Positions 1 to 5,126 of a stretch of 13,748 bases of DNA are shown one piece after another. The notes under the pieces are model-generated. The model was not told the DNA's origin. It saw only the letters and a program-made list of their open reading frames with translations, and did no database searches. The stretch lies in contig CAZXCJ010000029.1 of NCBI GenBank assembly GCA_964639335.1, positions 1 through 13,748 of the forward strand. Direction: 5' to 3'. This stretch comes from JAIOTH01 sp964639335. Lineage in GTDB: Bacteria > Patescibacteriota > Patescibacteriia > UBA1558 > S5-K13. How positions within the stretch are numbered: position 1 is the first letter of the stretch; each line of letters opens with the position of its first letter. A program made the translations under genes and the position numbers.

Positions 1-77
1 GCCCCTTGTTTTTTTATTTTTAATGTGTTAATTTTTAATATTGAAAAATAAAATATTTGAATATTTGGAGGAATAAA

Positions 78-491
78 ATGAGTCAAAGAAATGACTTAGC
101 TCAAGTAATGATAGATATTCTTAATATTTTTCTAATTAATTCTGGAAAGACGGGAATAGGGCTTACCGCTCAAGAAATTATAGATTGCAATTTTATAGAT
201 TTAGATTCCATTTCTTTTCAAGAAGTAAAAGATTTGAGTCAAATATTGACATCATTAACAAACCGAGTATCAATATCAAAAAATTCTCTTTTGAATTTTA
301 TGTTTTTGAATAGCCTTGCTATGTCGTTTGCCATTTCTCAAGAAGAAAAAAGGGTTATTGAATTTTTCTCTGACGTTGTGTTGATTGCTTCAGATGATGA
401 AGGTATAAAAGATTTTGTTTATGGCAATTTAGAACTTTATGGTTTTTGGATTGAAAAAAGAAATGAATTAAGAAAAAAATTAAGAAAATAA
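78..491 (+). CDS. hypothetical protein, first gene of a two-gene operon
   Basis: I do not recognise this 137-residue protein. The start at 78 is chosen because a strong GGAGG (67-71) lies 6 bases upstream; an in-frame ATG at 57 lies upstream of that site and would have none. The sequence is mostly predicted helix, with a hydrophobic central stretch (about residues 73-88 of the 78-start form, LNFMFLNSLAMSFAIS) that could be a buried helix rather than a membrane span. The C-terminus is basic, with several Lys-Arg pairs. There is no signal peptide and no metal-binding or nucleotide-binding motif. The next gene starts 13 bases downstream with its own Shine-Dalgarno site, so the two are very likely co-transcribed and may work together. 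Both are small, acidic-to-neutral and probably cytosolic. Confidence is high that the gene is real; its function is unknown. Confidence 0.75.
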   Translation: MSQRNDLAQVMIDILNIFLINSGKTGIGLTAQEIIDCNFIDLDSISFQEVKDLSQILTSLTNRVSISKNSLLNFMFLNSLAMSFAISQEEKRVIEFFSDVVLIASDDEGIKDFVYGNLELYGFWIEKRNELRKKLRK

Positions 492-504
492 AAGGGAGCT
501 ATAA

Positions 505-906
505 ATGAAAGTATCCACAGATGAAGAGTCACTTTTTCAAGATCTTTTATTGAACAAAATTAAAATGTCTTACAAAACAGATGCAATTAATTATTCTCTA
601 CAATTTGTTGAGGATATTCGTGATTGTGTCTTAGTCGCTCTAGGAATTAATTTAGTTCTAGAGACCAAGGACATTTTAGAACAAGATTTTTTGAAAGACC
701 TTGAAGAAAAAAAATTGTACAGCGAATTTGCGAATCTTATTGAGAATAAAGATAAAACTGTTAAGATAGAATTTGAAAAAGAGATTGGCTATGAGAATTT
801 TTTTCTTTTTATGTGTCGCTTTTGTTATTTCAACCTTCGAGATTTAAGAAAGGCTGAAGTTCAAGTTGAATTTCTAGATGCACTATATGAAAAAATGGAA
901 AATTGA
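505..906 (+). CDS. hypothetical protein, second gene of the operon
   Basis: This 133-residue protein is not recognised. GGGAG (494-498) lies 6 bases before the ATG, and the gene begins 13 bases after the stop of the preceding ORF, which indicates an operon. The protein is acidic and mostly helical by composition, with a Cys- and Phe-rich patch near residues 104-112 (FFLFMCRFCYF). There are too few Cys residues in a regular pattern to call a zinc site. It ends with TGA, which shows that TGA acts as a stop here. A strong intrinsic terminator begins about 10 bases after the stop. It could be a partner of the upstream protein, perhaps a diverged paralogue of similar length, but I see no convincing alignment between them. 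Confidence 0.75.
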   Translation: MKVSTDEESLFQDLLLNKIKMSYKTDAINYSLQFVEDIRDCVLVALGINLVLETKDILEQDFLKDLEEKKLYSEFANLIENKDKTVKIEFEKEIGYENFFLFMCRFCYFNLRDLRKAEVQVEFLDALYEKMEN

Positions 907-916
907 GAAAAAAAAC

Positions 917-944
917 ACCTCGTTCAAAATGAGCGGGGTTTTTT
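917..944. terminator. bidirectional intrinsic terminator between convergent genes
   Basis: A 10-bp stem (917-926 with 930-939; two or three G-U pairs on the plus strand) closes a 3-base loop. It is followed by T940-944 on the plus strand and preceded by A908-915, which reads as a run of eight U on the minus strand. It can end the plus-strand operon and also the minus-strand pth-side transcript. Confidence 0.85.
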
Positions 945-975
945 AATAGTTAATAGGTTAATTTCACGGAGCGAG

Positions 976-992
976 ATCCCGCTATGCGGGAT
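976..992. repeat. GC-rich perfect inverted repeat near the pth 3' end
   Basis: ATCCCGC, a TAT loop and GCGGGAT form a perfect 7-bp hairpin just after the pth stop codon. It has no U-run on either strand, so it is not a normal terminator. It stands out as a GC-rich block in very AT-rich DNA and resembles a REP-type palindrome; only one copy is seen in this window. Confidence 0.55.
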
Positions 993-995
993 AGT

Positions 996-1568
996 TTAAT
1001 TGTATCTATTCATGGCCTCTATTGGAGATTTTTCTAAAGAAGAAATAATGGCCTCAGCGGTTTTGTTGAGGATTTTTTTAATTTTTATTTTTTCTAAGAA
1101 CGAAAAACGTGAAAGCACATATTTATCGGCCGGCATTTTTTCTAAGAGAGGAGCTTTAATACCAATTCTAAATCTAAGAAAGTTTTTCAATCCCAAATGC
1201 TGAATAATAGATTTTATGCCATTGTGTCCGCCAGCAGAATCAAAGTAACCAATTTTTAAATTTCCAAGACCGATATCTATATCATCATATACTATAAAAA
1301 TATTTTCTGGTTTTAAATTATGCTTTTTAAAAATATAATTAATCACTTGACCGGAATTATTCATATAAGTTTGCGGTTTTATAATTTCTATATTTTCATT
1401 ATTGATTTCTGTTTTTAAATAAAAATATTTGCTTTTTTTAGATTCGTTCCATTTTACATTTTTACCCAAGATTTTTTCCACCAAAAGATCGATGGCCATA
1501 AAGCCAGCATTGTGTTTAGTATTTTGATATTTTTGCCCAGGATTACCTAGACCGACAATTAATTTCAT
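996..1568 (-). CDS. pth: peptidyl-tRNA hydrolase
   Basis: This enzyme cleaves the ester bond of peptidyl-tRNA released from stalled ribosomes, recycling tRNA in the cytosol. At 190 residues it is the usual length for the family. Hallmarks are visible in order: the N-terminal GLGNPG (6-11) with Asn9, then the TKHNAGF block with catalytic His19, the TYMN motif with Asn70, the YDDID motif with the catalytic Asp at 95, and SAGGHNG with Asn116. The loop before SAGGHNG reads KIGYFD in place of the common RxxGG style, a mild divergence. There is no Shine-Dalgarno sequence; an extended -10 promoter lies about 20 bases upstream, giving a very short leader. It follows der on the same strand, but a 133-base gap and its own promoter suggest separate transcription. 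Confidence 0.97.
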   Translation of the reverse strand: MKLIVGLGNPGQKYQNTKHNAGFMAIDLLVEKILGKNVKWNESKKSKYFYLKTEINNENIEIIKPQTYMNNSGQVINYIFKKHNLKPENIFIVYDDIDIGLGNLKIGYFDSAGGHNGIKSIIQHLGLKNFLRFRIGIKAPLLEKMPADKYVLSRFSFLEKIKIKKILNKTAEAIISSLEKSPIEAMNRYN

Positions 1569-1589
1569 AAATTTTGTTTGTTTTTATTT

Positions 1590-1617
1590 AGTGTAGCATA
1601 TAATCTTCAATTACCAA
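1590..1617 (-). promoter_or_regulatory. promoter for pth
   Basis: Reading the minus strand, TTGGTA (1612-1617) and TACACT (1590-1595) are 16 bases apart. The -10 is preceded by TG plus one base, an extended -10. The expected transcription start leaves a leader of only about 15 bases, with no Shine-Dalgarno site. Confidence 0.5.
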
Positions 1618-1634
1618 TTTTTATTCAATAAAGA

Positions 1635-1704
1635 GTCATTAAGCAATAGGCGTTAGGCAATAGTAATTATTTAATGACTAACGACTAGTGCCTAAAGCCT
1701 ATTA
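1635..1704. repeat. inverted array of 7-bp repeats between der and pth
   Basis: Ten consecutive heptamers run from 1635 to 1704. The first half reads like GGCGTTA and GGCAATA; the second half is the same theme on the other strand, such as CCTAAAG and CCTATTA. As a result 1645-1659 and 1689-1703 form an inverted repeat matching at 14 of 15 positions, and AGTCATTAA (1634-1642) is the exact complement of TTAATGACT (1671-1679). The last heptamer contains the der stop codon. Confidence 0.7.
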
Positions 1705-3078
1705 TATAATGTTTTTAAGTTTGCGGACATAGGCGACTACTGGAAGTCCGCGGAGTTTAAATTTTTCTCGGATTTTATTTTCTATAAATTTTAAATAGGA
1801 ATTATTTAAACTAGTTTTGGCCCCAATAACAACTTCAAAAGTTTGGGGTTTGGTATCTACTTGTTTAATTTCATAAATTTTAGGTTGACGAGTCCCTTTT
1901 CCTATTACGGGCTTATGAATTCTTAATATTTCTTGTAAAAAATTATCTAGTTTTTGCTTTTCAATTTTTAGATTAAATTTCTGATTAATTTTTATGGCCT
2001 CGTCTAATATGTGAGCGGTTTTAATATTTTGTGTAGCAGAAGTGGGTATAAATTTAGCCCACATTAAATAAGGAATTGTTTTTTTATAATATAATAAATA
2101 CTCGTCATATATTTTAGTGTGTTTATCTTTTATCAGGTCCCATTTATTGGCAACAATGATTAAGCCCTTTTTAGCCTCTTTAATCAGTTTGGCAAATTTC
2201 AAATCAGCTACGCTTAAATTTTTAGAAACGTCAGTAATCAATATTATAATGTCGGCATTTTTAATGGCTTTTTTAGTTTGTTGAACGGATTTTAATTCCA
2301 GCTCGTCCTTTTTTATTTGAGTTCTTTTTTTTCGAATGCCGGCCGTATCTATTAATCTGAAATCATAACCTCGATATTTAAAAGGAATAATTTGCATATC
2401 TCTAGTGGTGTGTTCTGTCTCTGAAACAATTATTTTTTCTTCATTTAAAATAGAATTAATTAGGGAGGATTTACCAACATTTGTTTTGCCAATAAAAGCT
2501 AGTTTAATGGGAGAGGCATTTAGTGTTTCTGGTTCTTTCTTTTTGCGGAAGGATTTTTTAGGAATTTTTTTAAGCACTAGGTCTAATAAATCCCCTACTC
2601 GACTGCCAGATATAGCAGATGTTAGGGCAATGTCATCAATTCCTAATTTATAAAACTCTGAAGAATTTTGAGAAACCTTTTTGTTGTCGCATTTATTAAT
2701 AACTAAAATATGATTTAGTTTGTTTTTTTTAATAAATTCAACGAATTTTTTGTCTTGGGGCATAATACCAGTTTTGGCATCTACAACGAATAATATTAGA
2801 TCTGAGTCTTGAATGGATTTGATTGTTTTTTCGGCTATTTTTTGATTCATCTCATCTGATTTTTTGTTGGTATAAAGCGTTTCTAAACCACCAGTGTCTA
2901 CTACGATAAATTTTTTTCCAAGCCATTCAGTGGTTTGATAATTCGTGTCTCTGGTCGTGCCGGGCATTCTACTAATAATAACTTTATTTTTTACTAGCAA
3001 ATTAAAAAGCGTGGACTTGCCCACATTGGTGCGTCCGATAATTGAAACGATTGGTAATTTTGAGTTTTGTTTGTTCAT
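1702..3078 (-). CDS. der: ribosome-associated GTPase Der (EngA)
   Basis: Der is an essential double-GTPase that helps assemble the 50S ribosomal subunit. The 458 residues match the usual length. The first G domain has the P-loop GRTNVGKST (15-23), DTGG (61-64) and NKCD (128-131). The second has GKTNVGKSS (197-205), DTAG (244-247) and NKWD (311-314). A C-terminal KH-like domain (about 365-458) follows, containing the GKGTRQPKIYE stretch. Oddly, both P-loops carry Thr where most bacterial Der proteins have Pro (GRPNVGKS). The ATG at 3078 has no Shine-Dalgarno sequence. The gene begins 37 bases after the LCP gene stop on the same strand, so the two are probably co-transcribed. Its stop codon lies in a heptamer repeat array. 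Confidence 0.97.
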   Translation of the reverse strand: MNKQNSKLPIVSIIGRTNVGKSTLFNLLVKNKVIISRMPGTTRDTNYQTTEWLGKKFIVVDTGGLETLYTNKKSDEMNQKIAEKTIKSIQDSDLILFVVDAKTGIMPQDKKFVEFIKKNKLNHILVINKCDNKKVSQNSSEFYKLGIDDIALTSAISGSRVGDLLDLVLKKIPKKSFRKKKEPETLNASPIKLAFIGKTNVGKSSLINSILNEEKIIVSETEHTTRDMQIIPFKYRGYDFRLIDTAGIRKKRTQIKKDELELKSVQQTKKAIKNADIIILITDVSKNLSVADLKFAKLIKEAKKGLIIVANKWDLIKDKHTKIYDEYLLYYKKTIPYLMWAKFIPTSATQNIKTAHILDEAIKINQKFNLKIEKQKLDNFLQEILRIHKPVIGKGTRQPKIYEIKQVDTKPQTFEVVIGAKTSLNNSYLKFIENKIREKFKLRGLPVVAYVRKLKNII

Positions 3079-3115
3079 TTTTAATAATTCAAAATTAAAA
3101 ACTAAAAATTCAAAA

Positions 3116-4546
3116 TTATTCCTGTATCTGGTCTTTGCCTAAAATGATTAAAAAATCTAAATTATCTTGAAAGATATATTCCTTTAATTCATTGGGTAGA
3201 ATATTGGATCTGACACCATATATGCATTCTTGTATTTTTTGTAAACTTTCCGGCTTCTTATTATTTGAAATGTCGTAAATAACAGTGGTGGTGGTATTTT
3301 GATTGGGGGCATTACCAATTCTAGCTACACTTAAACCATGATTTAAAAGTGTTTGGGATTTTAGAGATGCTAGACCGGTTTGAGTTGTGCCATTTAATAT
3401 TTGAATAACGGCTTGCTCTTTATCTATTTTATCTATTTTAAAAATATTTCCAAAAAATGATTTTATAATTCCATAATCATTATTTTTAGGAGTTAAGATA
3501 AAAGCCCCATCAAGAGTTGAGGTCGCACTTCTTAATAAATTATCTGGAGCATCATTTAAAACCTTATTAAATATTTTATCTTGGTCCATTGATTTCAATA
3601 TTTCTACAAAACGAATAGCTTCCCAGCCCTCAATATCAGTTTTAATATATTTATTTAATATTTGGAATAATTTAATTACCTTATTTGGATTAGTAAGCGT
3701 GGAAAAACTTATTATTTTATTTTTAATAGCTTCAATAATTTTAAATTGTCTTTCAGAGCGAGCATAATCAGAGGCCTCAAAGCCATTGCCCTCACCAACA
3801 ATACCATGACGAGAGCGAGCAAATTCTAGGGCCCTCGCTCCATCTAAATGCTGGTAACCCTTTTCAAAGGACACAGTTTTTATCTTATGATCTTTGGTGG
3901 GGTAATTGTAGTCAGTAAAGCTATTTTCTATATAAACATTAACTCCGCCCAAAGCATCTACTATCTCTTCAAAGCCAAAAAAATCAATGGCTATGCCATA
4001 ATGGATGGGCAGTCCTATATTTTGAGAAATTATTTTTTTACTATAAGAAATACCGGTTTCGTTTTCTATATATTCACCGGCAGTATATAGATAATTTATT
4101 TTTTGATATTGGTTTTCACCAGTTTTAGTTAAAAAATCTCTAGGCATAGAAACCAAGGAAGTTTCTCCAGTTTCATAATTATAACTTAAGACGATAATTG
4201 TATCTGTTAATAATGCTCCGTCGTGTCCATAGCCACCCATGCCAAGAATTAGAAGATTGATTTGACCGTCTTTTTCTCCTTTTAAAGTTTTAGTATCAGC
4301 CGATATTAGATGGGATATTTGGTTGATTAAGAAGTTTTTCTTTACGGATTGAGCAAAATTAGATTCAGAATTGGCAGCTATGTTTGATAATAATAATATA
4401 GAAGCTATAAACAATAATAAAAACAAAAAAAGCACATTTTTTATTATGAACTTGGTTCGATTTTTCCGATAATGCTGACGAGATGTTTCTAAATAGGCAC
4501 CTTTTTCTGATTTGGCAAGTAAATTTATATTTTTATTTTTGAGCAT
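3116..4546 (-). CDS. LytR-CpsA-Psr (LCP) family protein with C-terminal LytR_C domain
   Basis: LCP proteins transfer lipid-linked glycopolymers onto peptidoglycan outside the membrane. A basic cytosolic N-terminus is followed by one membrane helix (about 33-56), placing the rest outside. The LCP domain (about 95-270) shows LLILGMGG, LTDT with Asp115, SMPRDF with Arg136, the ALGGV block, EFARSRHG with Arg244 and Arg246, and DYARSERQ with Arg263 and Arg266. These Asp and Arg residues bind Mg-pyrophosphate in characterised members. A LytR_C domain (about 378-475, starting VIQILNGT) closes the protein, a combination common in Patescibacteria. A TATACT -10 lies about 30 bases upstream; there is no Shine-Dalgarno site. 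der follows 37 bases later. The exact polymer substrate cannot be told from sequence. Confidence 0.93.
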   Translation of the reverse strand: MLKNKNINLLAKSEKGAYLETSRQHYRKNRTKFIIKNVLFLFLLLFIASILLLSNIAANSESNFAQSVKKNFLINQISHLISADTKTLKGEKDGQINLLILGMGGYGHDGALLTDTIIVLSYNYETGETSLVSMPRDFLTKTGENQYQKINYLYTAGEYIENETGISYSKKIISQNIGLPIHYGIAIDFFGFEEIVDALGGVNVYIENSFTDYNYPTKDHKIKTVSFEKGYQHLDGARALEFARSRHGIVGEGNGFEASDYARSERQFKIIEAIKNKIISFSTLTNPNKVIKLFQILNKYIKTDIEGWEAIRFVEILKSMDQDKIFNKVLNDAPDNLLRSATSTLDGAFILTPKNNDYGIIKSFFGNIFKIDKIDKEQAVIQILNGTTQTGLASLKSQTLLNHGLSVARIGNAPNQNTTTTVIYDISNNKKPESLQKIQECIYGVRSNILPNELKEYIFQDNLDFLIILGKDQIQE

Positions 4547-4577
4547 TTATTTTTTTTAGTCAATGTATGTTTATGAT

Positions 4578-4583
4578 AGTATA
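4578..4583 (-). promoter_or_regulatory. -10 element for the LCP gene
   Basis: TATACT on the minus strand, 31 bases before the LCP ATG. No good -35 sits at 16-18 bases (a TTGATA is only 13 away), so this is a partial promoter call. Confidence 0.4.
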
Positions 4584-4626
4584 AAAAAATTGATTTATCA
4601 ATGTTTGTATTTATTTTAACCTTGCG

Positions 4627-4804
4627 CCCGTTAAATAAGCTAATAAGATTTAACGGGGTTGACCCTGTTAAATAAAATTTAAAAGTATATTATAAATTAG
4701 TTTTAATGTTGATGTTATTTTTTGTATTATAATATTATATAATATTGTATTAAATTTTAATTTTAAATTTTTTATAAAATTTAAAATTATTTAACAGGGT
4801 TGAC
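4627..4804. repeat. inverted-repeat promoter element, copy A
   Basis: The element fills the gap between the divergent LCP gene and the small ORF. In order it holds: a hairpin CCCGTTAAAT (4627-4636) with ATTTAACGGG (4648-4657); a terminal repeat ACCCTGTTAAAT (4662-4673) that is the exact complement of ATTTAACAGGGT (4789-4800); and, against the right terminal repeat, an A/T-only hairpin with 14-bp arms (4758-4789). It ends in ATTTAACAGGGTTGAC, whose last bases are the -35 of the next promoter. A sister copy lies at 10203-10400. Confidence 0.8.
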
Positions 4805-4827
4805 AAAAATATAAATTCTGTTATGGT
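4800..4827 (+). promoter_or_regulatory. strong promoter at the edge of repeat copy A
   Basis: Consensus TTGACA (4800-4805), a 16-base spacer, then TATGGT (4822-4827). The -35 is part of the repeat end ATTTAACAGGGTTGAC. It would drive a transcript of roughly 230 bases ending at the terminator near 5063. Confidence 0.65.
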
Positions 4828-4862
4828 AGTTACGGTATTGATATAAAAATTTATTTAAAAGA

Positions 4863-5009
4863 ATGGTTGATTGGATTCCAATGATTTTTGAAAATATAAC
4901 AGAATTTATTTTAAGTTTTGTTTTTGAAAAACTACCCTATATAACTATTGGGGCAGCTGTTTTATTTTTTATATGGAAAATTTTGGAGCCAGCTATAATG
5001 ATTACTTAA
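4863..5009 (+). CDS. small single-span membrane protein (48 residues)
   Basis: This short ORF begins with MVDWIPMIFENITEF and ends in ILEPAIMIT. It has an amphipathic N-terminal half and one clear hydrophobic helix (about residues 26-40, YITIGAAVLFFIW), so it would be a small membrane protein. It sits alone between a strong promoter and an intrinsic terminator, making a self-contained transcription unit. The ribosome site is weak (AAAAG just upstream). Size and shape resemble small membrane regulators or type I toxins, but there is no sequence evidence for either and no antisense RNA was identified. The transcript could instead be a small RNA that happens to hold an ORF. It lies just left of the inserted restriction-modification module. 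Confidence 0.5.
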   Translation: MVDWIPMIFENITEFILSFVFEKLPYITIGAAVLFFIWKILEPAIMIT

Positions 5010-5032
5010 TTTTTTAGAGTTATATACTTACA

Positions 5033-5063
5033 AAAGTCGCTATTAAAAATCAGCGATTTTTTT
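5033..5063 (+). terminator. intrinsic terminator after the small membrane ORF
   Basis: AAAGTCGCT (5033-5041) pairs with AGCGATTTT (5052-5060), with a 10-base loop and a T-run at 5057-5063. Its 3' half is repeated at 8820-8835 beyond the restriction-modification genes. Confidence 0.8.
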
Positions 5064-5067
5064 GTTT
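5052..5067. repeat. direct repeat, left copy, flanking the R-M module
   Basis: AGCGATTTTTTTGTTT, identical to 8820-8835. It is the 3' arm and U-run of the terminator at 5033-5063. The copy on the other side of the module lacks the 5' arm. Confidence 0.6.
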
Positions 5068-5095
5068 TGTTTTTAAAAAATTTAGTGTATATTAT
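5067..5095 (+). promoter_or_regulatory. putative promoter for the type IIG enzyme
   Basis: TTGTTT (5067-5072), a 17-base spacer and TATTAT (5090-5095), about 31 bases before the ATG. The spacing is good but the AT-rich background makes it tentative. Confidence 0.35.
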
Positions 5096-5126
5096 AGGTA
5101 GATGTATTTTCAATTTTTAAAATATT

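Noticed and set aside
1..56. 3' half of a terminator (GCCCCTTGTTTTTTT) from a gene before the window
   Set aside because: Plausible, but the 5' arm would lie outside the window, so the hairpin cannot be shown.
57..77. Upstream start for the first gene at 57
   Set aside because: It would place the strong GGAGG site inside the coding region; the ATG at 78 has ideal spacing.
4648..4673. Integron attC-like ends: ATTTAAC fits RYYYAAC and GTTAAAT fits GTTRRRY
   Set aside because: The only pair in the right order is 26 bases apart, far too short for an attC hairpin; the other pairs are in the opposite order. There is no integrase gene, and the motif's tail matches a -35 box.
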